NCBI GenBank assembly: GCA_019009955.1 | Contig: CM032232.1 | Location: 68,731,001-68,795,000 of the forward strand | DNA length: 64,000 nt | Direction: 5' to 3' | Source: Riptortus pedestris | Taxonomy: Eukaryota; Arthropoda; Insecta; Hemiptera; Alydidae | Shown here: positions 35,747-48,170 of the stretch, piece by piece | How the letters are laid out: the number at the start of each line of letters is the position of its first letter | Numbering within the stretch: the first letter of the stretch is position 1 | Notes under the pieces: model-generated | What the model was told of the DNA's origin: nothing | Databases searched by the model: none | Seen by the model: only the letters and a program-made list of their open reading frames with translations | Position numbers and translations under genes: made by a program

Positions 35747-35794
35747 CAATAATTGCTTAGGATAACTAACCAACGTTATCCTAAGCAATTATTG
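35747..35794. repeat. Perfect 20-bp inverted repeat
   Basis: CAATAATTGCTTAGGATAAC (35747-35766), an 8-base spacer TAACCAAC, and the exact inverse complement (35775-35794). It would form a strong hairpin. No mobile-element ends are recognised around it. Confidence 0.9.
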
Positions 35795-36762
35795 TATTTA
35801 TAAACATGTAACAATTACGTTGTAAAATTGTTCCTAGATGTTAATATTTCAGTAGGAAAGTTTGTCTTTTATAGGGATTAATAAATTAACCTTAAATTTT
35901 GTGTAAATGTGGCCCATATTAACTTATGTTGACGAAATGGCAGATAATCAATAAACTAAATGCAAATGATATTCAATCCCTTTATTCTAATTTAGCTGTA
36001 ACTTCCAGTATCTCTCCAGGAGCTCATATTTAAATACAGTATTTTTTCAATTTAATTCAATAAAAGAAACCCATTTTACCTTATGTGTATTGTTTTTCAT
36101 TTGAAAGTTTTGTTGACAGACCATATGGTAAAATTATAGGTGACATTACATACACTTTTGATACTCTCATCTCAATTCCAGATTAGTGATTTGTGAATGA
36201 ATCCTCTATTCTGTCTCTCCCCAGAGTAATAAATAAATCGTACCGTAACCAAAACATTTTGAAATTCTTGTGACGTGGATTTTAAAATATTTATAGTTTG
36301 GTAGTACTAATCGGACGAACATTGAAAACAAAGAATTTTTTTTTTCTAATCTGAATTTAGTTATTTGAAAATATTCAAAATTTTTATAATTTTGTGTTCA
36401 TTTTTTTTAATAGTACTTGTTCGTAACTCTTTAAAATGTAAACTCTTCACATGATCTGGATAAACATTCTTCCGGAAATAATCTATTTCATGAAAATCAG
36501 TTACAGTCAATGATGATATATGGTGGAGAAGTCATTGGTACAACGACTCTTCGTTTTTGTGTACTAGAATTTAGACATAACGTAGATTCAGTGAAAATGC
36601 AATGGCGAGAAAATGTAGGAAAATCTGATCATTTGTGGGAACAATTATACAAAAACGAAACACTGTAGATGAATAACACAGTACAAGTCAGAGGTGAATG
36701 GTAGTCATGCGTTGAGAGCCCATAAAAAAGATTATGTAAAGAATTGAACATTTGCTGCCACT

Positions 36763-36890
36763 AGCAGATTTCCCCTAACAGAAATCAGCTGTTGAGGTTG
36801 TACTTATGTCGCGATTTCTAAAAACTTTCTTGGCATTATCAACGATCCTACAATGTGAATGACGAGAACGCCATCAGTGGAAATTTGTTC
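36763..36890 (+). mobile_element. HINE 5'-end fragment
   Basis: The start AGCAGATTTCCCCTAACAG and the following GAGGTTGTACTTATG region match the family 5' end. The copy stops after ATGACGAGAAC, shortly before a second HINE. Confidence 0.65.
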
Positions 36891-36928
36891 ATTATCTATT
36901 AATGAATTTCGACCCCTAGACGTGGTTC

Positions 36929-36999
36929 GGCAGATTTTCTTTAAGGGAAATAAGTTACTGAGGTTGGACTCATGACGCGACTTTTGAAAAATGTCCACC

Positions 37000-37070
<71 letters not shown>

Positions 37071-37912
37071 ATACGCAATTTTTGTTTGACATTTACCAAA
37101 GTCGATAATTAAGCGCTTTATGTAAAACAAAAGATCAAGTTCGTTAATGGTTTAAATGGACTGGTTTGGAGAGGGGATTTAGAAAATTTTAAATGTTTCC
37201 GTTATTACACCCCGGATCGAAAAGTTGTTTAGAAACTATCTTGCTTAAATATTAACAGAGATATTTGCATTTTTCAGTTTCCACCATAGAGTACACTCCT
37301 GCCCATGTTGTATTACGAATAAACTGTTATTTCGGGGCCCAGGTTTGCCGTGTGAGTTAAGGCATTGGTCTTAAACTCATATGGTAAACCTAGAGTGACT
37401 GGTTCGATTCCGACCATGGGCAGTAGAAACGTGAAGGAACCATTAAATAAATTCCTTAGTCCCAACCTGGCTAGAAAAGGGTGGTTCCCTGTAGATAACC
37501 TGCTGCGATTAGCTAAAATAGCATAAAGTGGATGTAAATAAATAAATAAAAAATACTGTTATATCACATTATGCAAAACTTATGCTCCAGTTACATTTAA
37601 TGTGCGAAATACAAGCAAATACGTAGTGTGTAGGCGTTTTATTATTATAGTTAAGATTTTGCTCTATTCATTCGAAAATATTTATTTGGTCTATACAATT
37701 GATATTACACTGTGGAATCAACTATAAATACCACATTACTTAATAGCTAAGGTATGCAGCTACTATTATAGATACTAGCTTATTTTTAGCCTTTAGTACA
37801 CCCCTAGTTCTACTCATCGGATTTTTAGTGAGAAAATAGGTGACATGAGATCATTTCACCGTTATTCTTGAACGAGGGAAATCTGCTAAGTTCACCTGGC
37901 GGACGTTGTTTT
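36929..37912 (+). mobile_element. HINE copy 8 with a SINE nested inside
   Basis: A diverged 5' end (CAGATTTTCTTTAAGGG) is followed by (TA)n(TG)n at 37005-37070 and the family body. A SINE lies at 37331-37554, and the 3' remnant GGGAAATCTGCTAAGTTCACC ends at GGCGGAC near 37912. The 3' hairpin arm is degraded. Confidence 0.75.
37331..37554 (+). mobile_element. tRNA-derived SINE, copy nested in HINE 8
   Basis: The tRNA-like head has an A-box-like TTTGCCGTGTGAGTTAAGG and a clear B box GGTTCGATTCC (37401-37411). The body contains TTCCTTAGTCCCAACCTGGC and the tail is (AAAT)n. ACTGTTAT occurs on both sides (37323-37330 and 37555-37562), an 8-bp target duplication in HINE sequence. Confidence 0.85.
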
Positions 37913-38754
37913 GACGCCTCTAGATTCCAAAAAAATAAGTAAAAGGCACTTGCTCTTTGCTAGGGTGAATAATTACACGAGTAACTGTAGTAATATAAAT
38001 GAATAAAGAGTGAGTTGTTCATTGACCATGAGTGATGAATGAATACTCAGATAGCTAAGTCATTAGCAATAACTCATCACTCATTTAATCGTCTTAGCAA
38101 AAATTAAAATGAAATTTTATTATATTTAGCAAATGCCACCCATAAACGACCACCTATTGTATATTCTATTAAATATAGACAGTAAAGGACTTCGATCATG
38201 TCTTAAATACCATTAGTATCAAAGTTCGCTTAATTTATAAATTTTTAGTTATTTATTTACCACCGTCCAGCATCTAAGGAATACTTTATTTACAGGTCAA
38301 CCACTTTAAAGAGTTATTATAAACTCTATGACAATTTAATGCATCATATCGCTCCCTAATTCCTTGATATCTCTAAATAAATAATATTGATACCATTCCG
38401 TAGTTTGATTAGCCTCAATCTGACGTCAAACAGCAGCTTATTTTAATATCGGAATGTTTTTCCTTACTGTAACATATTTACCTTGAATCTTAAGACACAG
38501 GCGTAAATCATTTACTAATAACTATAATTTAAATCAATATAGAGACACGCGAGACCTTGTCAAGGATTCCAAACATTCAATTATTCATTCAAAGTATTAA
38601 ACGACAGAAGAGGATTTTGTAATGATTATCAGTTTCTTTACTCCAAAATTATAGTCAGGAATGAATTTAATTTCTAGGTCAACTTTTATTTTTAAAAACA
38701 TTTTGAAATCAACAATTGGAGCCATGTTTCTGTTTTCTGGCTAAATACTTAAAA

Positions 38755-39307
38755 AGTCCGTCACGCAGGGGCTGCGTAAACTAAGCAGATTTCCCACGTT
38801 AAGTTTTACAATAGGGAAATCTGCCTAATAACAACTGTAGTAGTAAGAAACCTCTAAACCTAAAACATTATTTAGGGCGTAATAACCCAGTAGTTTCTAG
38901 CCCCAAAAAACAGTTGACCTAACCTCTAAACCTATTCACGAGGGGCGAAGTTATAGAAACGGCCGCCAGAGCTCTCGCCGGAAAGTTCGAACATAGCCTA
39001 CTGGTGACCAGTATCACGCAGAATACAAATGCAAATATCTCGGTTAATATTCAAGATACAGAATATATGAATAGAACAATATTTATAGTAAATTTAATTT
39101 GCAATAAGATTTATTCTATACAATTTTTCGATCCGACTCATAATAACGGAGATATTTTGAATTTTCAAAAATCCCCCCTCTAAACCCCCCCTCCCACTGG
39201 TCCGATTTCAGCCATTAACGAACTTGATCTTCCTTTTTACATAATACGATTAAATTCCGAGTTCGGTAAAGATCAAACAAGAATTGCGACCGCTAGAGCG
39301 TTAACAG

Positions 39308-39365
<58 letters not shown>

Positions 39366-39485
39366 GAACGGACCTCATTTTCGTCATCTCCTGGGTAGGA
39401 TCGATGGACATTTGAAGAAATTTTTCGAAACTCGCATCATGAGTACGACCTCAATAGCTGATTTCCCTTAAGGGAAATCTGCTAA
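38755..39485 (-). mobile_element. HINE copy 9, full length
   Basis: The plus strand starts AGTCCGTCACGCAGGGGCTG and ends GGGAAATCTGCTAAAA. It carries the extra 3' module (38825-39005) seen in copies 3 and 18 and (TA)n at 39313-39360. Confidence 0.87.
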
Positions 39486-40734
39486 AACGCGACTGCACTT
39501 AGTAGTAGGTTTATCAAATGGGCAGTCGACTAAGAGATAAGTGTGCTTAGGAATTTCAAGTATCTGGCATAAATACAGTTATGAATGTCATTTGTTGAGT
39601 TACGAATTAGCATCAAAATCATTTGTCCTCCTTGGAATTAGAAAAAAAAATGATTTACATGCACAGAGAATTAAGTTTTAATATGATTATTTACATTAGA
39701 TACATTTGTAATTAATAAGTGAAAATTATTAATTATAATAACGGAGTATACCGCCAGTAATAAATTAACATTATATTTAGGAAAATTTTATCCCCATCTT
39801 GCCCCCCCCTTTATCAGGGAAATATGTATGTGGACATGTGAACACAATCATTGGCACATGAGCGAAACCACAACAGTTGTTAGCACAATTGCTAAAAATA
39901 TGCGAAAAACCAATAATAATAGCTATATTAAATTAAAGTAAATGTCTTCTTGTGTAATTAACACTTCATCAGGGCATCATCCAAGGAAGACCTAAGAAGT
40001 GTTAAGATCTTGGTTGGAAATACCCACCCTCCTCATCAACTTTATTATTATTAGCTTCCGTCCATCGTGATTAAGATCACTTACACAAACTTGAAAATTT
40101 CTTAATAAACAAACATGTAATAGTATTTTATAAGGAAAGCATGGGAAGGACTAAACCATAAATTTTGTTAACGAACTTTTCAGTTTGAAGTATTAAACTT
40201 AGAAATTCAATTAAAAACTTTAATCGAGGCTTAAGAATTGCCAAGGAAAATTGTGAAGTTATCTAAGGTGCCTCGGTTTCACAACTTTCAAGAAATATCT
40301 AAAGTATACTTATTTAATCACTCCGTAAATGTTTTTTCACTCCATTTCTTCGTGAGCCTCAAGTGCCTGAGTTAGTTAATGCACAGAAACTAAATTATGA
40401 TATTTCAATAATCTGGTTCATTGCGTATATATTTACGAATTTCATAAAAGTACGAGAAACACTTCAGCCTGAATTAAAGGAATAAATAAGATATCTTAAT
40501 TTTCAATTAATCTTAGTCTCTACTTTTGGTCCCCAAGGGTTGTATTCATTTTTACAGAAACGACAAGGGAAGGGAGCCAAGAAGACATGTAATTGATCCT
40601 GTTGTCTTCCACATGAGACATTCCAACTATAATGGACTCAGAATGGGCGTAGAACCACGTCGCGCAAGGAAAAAAATGCTAAAGAACTATTAATATGTCT
40701 AATTATAGGTACAGCTGTTACGTATGTCCAGTCT
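39486..40734. other. Intergenic, nothing recognised
   Basis: AT-rich DNA between HINE 9 and the LINE relic. Part of the right half may be decayed LINE sequence. Confidence 0.35.
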
Positions 40735-41836
40735 ATTCTAAAAGTGTCTCTATTCTATTCGCTGTTTTAAAAGCTACCGAATATATTATAAAATCACCAT
40801 ATAACCTATACAAATATACGACCATACACACAGACAACACGAGACTCATTTAGTCAATACGCAACCCTACTATACATGACACGCTCACAGGAAACATTAG
40901 ATAAATATTCTGGAAGTTATACATTTAAATCTACACATACACATAAACTGGATAAAAGCCCATTCAGGAAATATTGGAAACGAACAAGCTGACACGTTAG
41001 CAAAGGAAGCAGCTCAATATACAAAAATATTTCCAGGATTCTCTCTCCTACCACTCTAATAGATTAAAAAAGACTTACGCACCAGCACAATGCATAAGCG
41101 GAACAGAGAATGGACGACATGGAACAAATCTTACAGCTTACATCAATACATACCAAATATAACTCTCAATAACTAAAACACAATTAAGAGTCACCATCAC
41201 CAATGAACAGAATTTCTAACGGAACATGGACTGACAAGACATTATTTAATAAGATTTAAAATTCAAGACAATAACAAATGTACTTGCGACTCACAGACAA
41301 CACAAACATTTTTACATATGCTTTATGACTGTACAACATTTTATCAAAATAGATCTAATTTAATAATGAACATAATTTTAAAAGGAAGTAATTGGGCAGA
41401 ACCAGCTCATATTATATTTAACAAATATAATAAAGAACTTATAAAGTTTTTCAAAAGTATAGATATGGATGTAGCAAAAATACATTTAATGTTAATATGT
41501 TGTCCTCAATTGTGAGGAATGGGAATTATAATTCAATATATTTACCTTACATAGACTCGCAAATTAAACATCGGTTGAGTTTAAATTTAATTGATTTTTT
41601 TTTGTACTTATTTTATTTATTTATTCATTTTATTTGTAATAACCTTACTTATTTTAATATTTTATTTTATTATTTTTTTTTTAATATTTTGTTTGAGTAG
41701 ATAGTTGATTAAAGTGTATATATTGTAAAATAAAAATGTATTTAAACATAATCATACATGTAATATGCCTTGTGGCAATGGAACATGTATTCAAATAAAT
41801 AACTCCTCATAAGGTTACTATGAGGAGAAAAAAAAA
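40735..41836 (+). pseudogene. 3' end of a non-LTR retrotransposon with RNase H (degenerate)
   Basis: On the plus strand the RNase H domain is readable with stops: IHTDNTRLI, SIRNPTIHDTLTGNIR, then INWIKAHSGNIGNEQADTL (about 40949-41005), which contains the conserved H, G-N-E and A-D positions. A C-terminal Cys/His unit follows: LTEHGLTRHYLIRFK, CTCDSQTTQTFLHMLYDC (about 41215-41330). The 3' UTR is AT-rich and ends with a 9-bp stem-loop and A9 (41803-41836). This layout fits the RNase H-bearing clades (I, R1, LOA, Jockey-related). It is 5'-truncated, carries at least two in-frame stops and is not functional. Confidence 0.75.
41803..41827 (+). repeat. Stem-loop at the 3' end of the LINE relic
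   Basis: The 9-bp stem CTCCTCATA / TATGAGGAG has a 7-base loop and lies directly before A9. Its position suggests a structure at the 3' end of the element's RNA. Confidence 0.7.
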
Positions 41837-41999
41837 GTGTAGGAAATATTCTGTCATTAGTCTTCTGCGTATCTGCCAGGGAAAGAAGTCTGACGATGAT
41901 TTAGATTCCAGAGTGAAAGTGATTTTTATTAAGGAAGAAAGTGACTGACTATACACACTCTATTCAAAGCGTATCTAATGAAGCTAAGCTTACTAGAAA

Positions 42000-42695
42000 T
42001 TTAGTCACGCAAGGTCTGCGATAACTAAGCAGATTTCCTACATGCTGGTATGGGACACTAGTGATCATCTCACTGTATGTATTTAGTGTATTTAGAGTAT
42101 TTAGAGGAGTAGAGAAAGGGGTTTACTATTGTCGAATGAAGCGGTATGGCATAGATCATTTGAAGTTTTTCCAGTTTAAAATCTGAATTAATTTACTGAA
42201 CGTCATATAACTGCAATATTTGGCATTTATGCTTGAAATAAGACTTTTCACGATGTATGCGCTTATTGTTATCGCCCAATGACGAAAAGTGGGCGTTTAA
42301 GTAGGGTAGACAATTGAAAAATAAAAATACTAATATTTGAGATAGAGAAAACGTGCATAGAGAAATATTGATTTAAAATTATTAAATGTTAAAACACTAC
42401 AATAATCATAATAATAATGGAGAAATTATGAATTTTCTATTTACCCCCTCTAAACCCCTTCCCCATCCGATTTCAGCTGTTAACGAACTTGATTTTTAGT
42501 CAGATTTTGTGACATAACTAAAAAACGCGATAACAGGCGAATATACCTACTTATATATATGCATATATATTTTAACAGGCCTCATTTTCATCATAGTCTC
42601 CTAGAAAGGATCGATGGACATTTGAGGACATTTTTCGAAAATCGCCTCATGATTGGAACCTCAATAGCTTTTTTCCTCTAAGGGAAATCTCCTAA
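42000..42695 (-). mobile_element. HINE copy 10, old, microsatellite nearly lost
   Basis: The 3' end is degraded (TTAGTCACGCAAGGTCTGCG). The 5' end reads AGCTTTTTTCCTCTAAGGG, and only a short interrupted TA tract remains at about 42553-42571. Divergence suggests an older insertion. Confidence 0.7.
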
Positions 42696-43479
42696 ATTTC
42701 AGGTTGGTAAGGGACATTAAGATTTCAAAATTAGTCAAGTAATGGATGTCGTCTATTCCCTTTCTACATGCTAAAACCATTCTTCCAGCACGCATTTAGT
42801 TGTAAGCACCTTTTTACACATATATATTAAAAGAATTGTAGAAAGCAATAACAATATGTTTTATAAAAAACTTGATAAATGATTTGGCAATAAGATATGT
42901 TGAGATAAAATATAATAAGCACTGGGTAGTGAATGTATCAAGAAAGAACATTCCGAGTGAGGCCACGCAATGTTTGTTATTAAGTGAAAAATTCCATATT
43001 TTAATCCATAAGCAATAAAGGTATTATGAAATGTATAAGTGAAGTTGAGTTTATGTTCAACCCGGAAACCAAAATAAAGTTAGCTAATAAATGTTTCAAT
43101 TACTATTACATCTAAGTTGAAATATATGAAATGAAGTATGAAGCAAAACGATATTTATATTAATTATAAGAGGTATATACTACCTGTTTGTTAATTAATT
43201 TAAGCAAACAAAGCAATTTGCTTTCAAAACCAATTCTCGGAAAAATTTAGTAAGGAACATATTTTCCATTTTTTAATGAATTTTAGGGGCCTTTGTGGTA
43301 TGGAGATGAGGGGAAAAAAATTTGACATAATATGGAAAAACGAAAAAGGGCCCGAAAGCTCCGAGTGATTCGTTTATCTTCATTTGTGAAGGGCATAAAG
43401 GAGAAAGACGAAGATGACAATCAGACAGTGGGTACGGACCCTTACTAAAAACGAATCAAGCTGACAGTTGGAGATAATA

Positions 43480-43735
43480 CAGCCCTCTAAAAAGTGGGGG
43501 TCACCACCCCTAATTTTAGGAAATGGGAGGGATGGCTCTTCTTTACACTGACACAGTGGAGGGGGTAACTTCTCCTCCAGGGGACTGGTGGTGGGGGGTG
43601 ATTCCCCTCCAAATCGGGGAAGAGTGGGGGGAGGGCTTCCCCTCCAGCGCCTCGCAGCTCTAACTCGTCAGTCGTGAGCTGTCCTTCATTTGGTGTAGTG
43701 GTGTTGTTGTCCCGTCCTAGTGTCATTCCGTTCGA
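43480..43735. other. G-tract-rich island
   Basis: Closely spaced G runs (GTGGGGGTC, GGAGGGGG, GGTGGGGGG, GGGGAAG, GTGGGGGGAGGG) could form G-quadruplexes on the plus strand. A minus-strand 79-codon frame crosses it but is Pro/Leu-rich in the way expected from such composition. Confidence 0.5.
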
Positions 43736-44384
43736 CTGGAATATTTAAACAGAGGTATATATTTATTATTTTCAGTACTTGAATAATTAATATTCCATAT
43801 TTTCAGGACTACGACTACTACTGATGTTGTGAACAAATTTCCTTCTACAGACTTCATTTGAGGCTAGATTGTTTTACTATCGCATTATCAATTCATCATC
43901 ATACATTATGAGATTAATAGACAGATATTTAATGGCCAAAATTGACAGACCTAAATACAAAACATGCAATAAAGAGAGCCGCTTAACACTTACTAACAGT
44001 TTTCTACAAATGTAACACCTCTCTATCCAATTTTCAGGAACTACCTATCTATTTTTTGTTTTTCATTGAAATATTTTACTAGCCGCCAACCCCAAAGGAG
44101 CAATGCCATTTTGTTATCTGGTGTCAAATTAAATATTCATGGATTCACATCAATAAATGCCGTATAATTCAGTTATTTGTTTGTTATATTATTTTTAGAT
44201 TCCGTCAATTTTTTGTAACAAAATAAATATAAAAAATATCAAGCAAATTATTTTTAAGCAACCAAAAGAACTCCTTTGGATATCAGTGAGTTCTTCGTAA
44301 TTATTCTAAAATTCTGCTCGGCTTTAGTACTGAGAAACTTATTTTTAAAAATGTATACAAGATTTTGTTGGAATAAAAGAAAAA

Positions 44385-44406
44385 AGACCTGTTTTATAAC
44401 AGGTCT
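44385..44406. repeat. Short perfect hairpin
   Basis: AGACCTGTT, loop TTAT, AACAGGTCT. Nothing else supports a function. Confidence 0.7.
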
Positions 44407-45183
44407 AATGCCTTCAAATAAAGTTCTAATTAACTTCTAAAAATTCTTATACATTAGAATCCTATAACTACGACTGGGATTTTAATAAACAGTCAAGAAT
44501 TATTAAACAATCACTTTCAAGAACTTATTTATGCAATAGTTACATTCCATTTTCGATATAACACTAATTTATTAAGTTTCAAGTGTTTTAATAATTTAGT
44601 TACTAAGAAGTATGGTTTTTATTCATTACTATTAATTTTCATCTCTCATAGCAATTTACCGGTAATTTCAACCTAGGAATCTAACAAAAACATCTCAAAT
44701 GTCTATTAAGGTTTAAAAGAAATCACTATTCATGAATGGAACTACTGGTTTAAATAAATATAATATAAATAACTAGAACTGAGCATACGGTATATTAGAA
44801 ATGCCATTGTTTTAAGTCCAACTTAAAAGTATTATTGGCTATAGGTTATAGTTTTGCAAAAGAAAATGCATTACTTTATCTAATTGCTGCATATTGAAGA
44901 AGTTCTCATTGGCATTCATGAAGTGTAATGGGAAGAGCTCTCAGGTGTTTATCAGTGTTATCAATCTGACACCTTATCAGCTGCTATGCATAGCGCATCT
45001 TTGAGTAACGCAGTGTTCTTTCTCTTTCGTCCTATCGTTAAAATAAACACAAGAATGAATGGTCTGTATATTCGCCGAGAGCAATCGGTAGCACTACTCC
45101 TTTAGATTTATGTTCTATATTTTTTTTTCTAGGTATAATAAATTTTGTATCTATTGTTACACCCCTTCAAATTGGCCCAAAAT

Positions 45184-45218
45184 TATATACATATATACAC
45201 ACACACACACACACACAT

Positions 45219-45266
<48 letters not shown>
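45184..45266. repeat. (CA)n(TA)n compound microsatellite
   Basis: CA repeats at about 45197-45220 turn into TA repeats to 45266. It lies about 150 bp from HINE 11 but without HINE flanks. Confidence 0.9.
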
Positions 45267-45272
<6 letters not shown>

Positions 45273-45413
45273 CAATTTGTTTATTTATAGTGTTATATTA
45301 TATTTTAAAATGGTAAATCTAAACTTATTATTTTAAAAGCTGCCAAATAAAATAGGGGCACGGAATGAGCTGGAAATATATTACGTTTTTATTGAACTAA
45401 TCATTGAAAGATG

Positions 45414-46022
45414 AAAAAGTCCCGTCACGCAGGGACTGCGTTAACTAAGCAGATTTACCAAGTGCGTCACGTATTTGCATTTATCTGAAAAAGTAAATGT
45501 TCAATGAGAACAATATTTGATATTTAGGCTTCAAATAAAGTTTTTCATGATATAAAAGCTTATTGTTACTATGACATGAGTTGGAGTGGGGTTTATTAAA
45601 CGCCGAAAACTGAAAAATGCGAATATCTCCGATAGTAATCAACATAGTGAAAAAACGTATATATAACAACATTTATAGAACATGACATGTGCAATAAGAT
45701 TGGTTCTATACAATATTTCGAACCAATTCATAATAACGAAGATATTAAGAATCGAAATCCCCACTTTAAACCCCCTCTCCCACTGGTTGGATTTCAGCCG
45801 TTAACGAACTTGATCTATAGTTTTACATAAAACGAATAAATACCGAGCTTGGTAATAATCAAATATAAATTGGGACCGCTATAGCGTTAACAGATATATA
45901 TATATATATACAGTTTTGAACGGACCCCATTTTCGTCATCTCCTGGGTTAGCTCAATGGAAATTAGAGGAAGTTTTTCAAAAACCACGTCAGGAGTACGA
46001 CAGGAACAGGTGAAGCTGAATT
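45414..46022 (-). mobile_element. HINE copy 11
   Basis: The 3' hairpin end AGTCCCGTCACGCAGGGACTG is intact with compensating changes on both sides of the stem. The 5' palindrome is degraded (near 46005-46022). A short (TA)n lies at 45895-45910. Confidence 0.75.
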
Positions 46023-46180
46023 TCCTTACGTATAATTTGTCAATCCATGCTTAGGAGCAGAAATATTTTTGGTTTTGTTTTTTGACTTTTGTCCATCATT
46101 TTGTACTTCCGTTTAAATTTGTAGGTTTTACACAGTCATTCCGATTAAATCCAATTAAAGTTTATTATGAATGACATTTT

Positions 46181-46302
46181 AGCAGATTTCCCCTGAGGGA
46201 AATCAGCTATTGAGGTTGTGCTCATGACCGATTTATAGAAATTTTTCTTCAAATGTCCATCGATCCCACCGAGTATATGATGACAATGCACTCAGTTCAA
46301 AA

Positions 46303-46368
<66 letters not shown>

Positions 46369-46734
46369 CTGTTACCGCTCTAGCGGTCGCAATTTTTGTT
46401 TGTTCGTTACAAAACTCGATATTTAGTCGTTTTACGTAAAAGGAAAGATCAAGTTCGTTACTGGCTGAACTCGAACCAATGGGAGGAGGAGTTTAGAGGG
46501 GAGGATTTTATAAAATTCGAAATATTTCCGTTACTATACGTCGGATCAAAAAATTGTATAGAATCAATCTTTTGCAAATTACATTTACTATAAATATTGT
46601 TATATACATTTATTCTCTATCTTGAATATTAACCGAGATATTTACATTTTTATGAAATCGGGGCAGATAATGGATGAGAGTTAAACTTCACGTGGGAAAT
46701 CTACTTAGTTTACGCAGTCCCTGCGTGACGGGCT
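46181..46734 (+). mobile_element. HINE copy 12, full length
   Basis: The 5' palindrome is AGCAGATTTCCCCTGAGG. (TA)n lies at 46303-46363. The 3' end has CGCAGTCCCTGCGTGACGGGC. The T preceded by AATGACATTT on the left and the TTTTT at the right end fit a T-rich target. Confidence 0.83.
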
Positions 46735-47520
46735 TTTTAACTAGAGAAAATATATTTGCTTAGAGCACAAATTCAATCATTCAAATGTTGACTGTGTTAT
46801 GATGTCAGGTAATGTCGGTTTCTCCTCCAAGTTAAACACACTGTTTAAATATTATTTATATTTATAAGAAAAACGACTTTATTATGCATGCAAGAAATTA
46901 TAAATTATAATTGATTATTCTAGAATACTATCAGTGAGAGGGATAACGAATTCTGTAGTTAAATCATTGACGATAAGGGTGTCATGTCAATTAAATGAAA
47001 TTTATATACTTTTATCACGGCTGCGATTTGATTCCTACGCCTTAGATTATATATTACTTCCTAGAATTCAATGTAAATTTGATAACTTTTCTGTATTTAT
47101 GTATTGATAAGTTTCTTGTTATGTGTTTGTTAATGAGGATTTGTCTATTATCATTTCTGTCGTTTTCCCTGGAAGTGATAATAGTCGAACTAGAAATAAC
47201 TCCATTTCACTGAATGTTATAATCATCTTTTATCTTCTTATTTATTTACTGAATTCAATTACTGATAATGCTCCTTGAGTTATATTTCAATTCCAGCTAG
47301 CATACTCTCTACTAATTATTATAATTATGTGATATTAAAAGAAATCTTCAATCTTTTACTAGCCTCTTGAGTTTATACTATCGATGTCATTAAGAACTAT
47401 TATTTTACTGGAAATATTAATACTATACAATTAAAAAAATAATAATTCAACATATTTTACTAAATAATTATTTTAACTTTTTAATATAATATAAAGTATT
47501 GTATTAATATTAATTGTTTT

Positions 47521-47643
47521 AGCAGATTTCCCTTAAGGGAAATCAGCTATTGAGGTCGTACTCATGACGCGAGCTTCGAAAAAATTCTTCAAATGTCCAT
47601 CGATCCTACCCAGGAGAGGGCGAAAATGAGGTCCGTTCAAAAT

Positions 47644-47704
<61 letters not shown>

Positions 47705-48170
47705 AGATATATATATTTGTCTGTTAACGCTCTAGCGGTCGCAATTTTTGTTTGATCGTTACCAAACTCGGAATTTAATCGTTTTATGTAAAAAGGAAGA
47801 TCAAGTTCGTTAATGGCTGAAATCGGACCAGTGGGAGGGGGGGTTTAGAGGGGGGATTTTCGAACTATCTCCGTTACCATACGTCGGATCAAAAAATTGT
47901 ATAGAACCAATCTTATTGCAAATTAAATTTACTATAAATATTGTTCTATACATTTATTCGGTATCTTTAATATTAACCGAGATATTTGGATTTGTATTGT
48001 GAGTGTGGTCGGCTATGTTCGGGAGTTTCCGCCGAGCGCACTAGCGCTAGTGTGGCCGTTTCACTAACTATTCGTCCTCGTAAGAATAGGTTATTACTAG
48101 GCAGATTTCTCTATTGTAAAACTTCACGTGGGAAATCTGCTTAGTTTACGCAGCCCCTGCGTGACGGACT
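47521..48170 (+). mobile_element. HINE copy 13, full length
   Basis: It has a perfect 5' palindrome, a mixed (TA)n/(TAGATA)n tract at 47643-47716, the two-arm 3' fold (GCAGATTTC and GAAATCTGC) and CGCAGCCCCTGCGTGACGGAC. It is one of the least diverged copies. Confidence 0.87.

Larger units (their letters stand above)
42696..45183. other. Intergenic AT-rich DNA except the G-tract island
   Basis: Contains the G-rich island at 43480-43735 and a small hairpin at 44385-44406, otherwise unremarkable. Confidence 0.4.

Noticed and set aside
37395..37415. tRNA gene at the B box
   Set aside because: The cloverleaf is incomplete and the sequence continues into a SINE body and (AAAT)n tail. It is a tRNA-derived SINE, not a tRNA gene.
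38028..38084. 11-bp inverted repeat ATGAGTGATGA with 35-base spacer
   Set aside because: The arms are short and simple, there is no duplication, and no other copy is seen.
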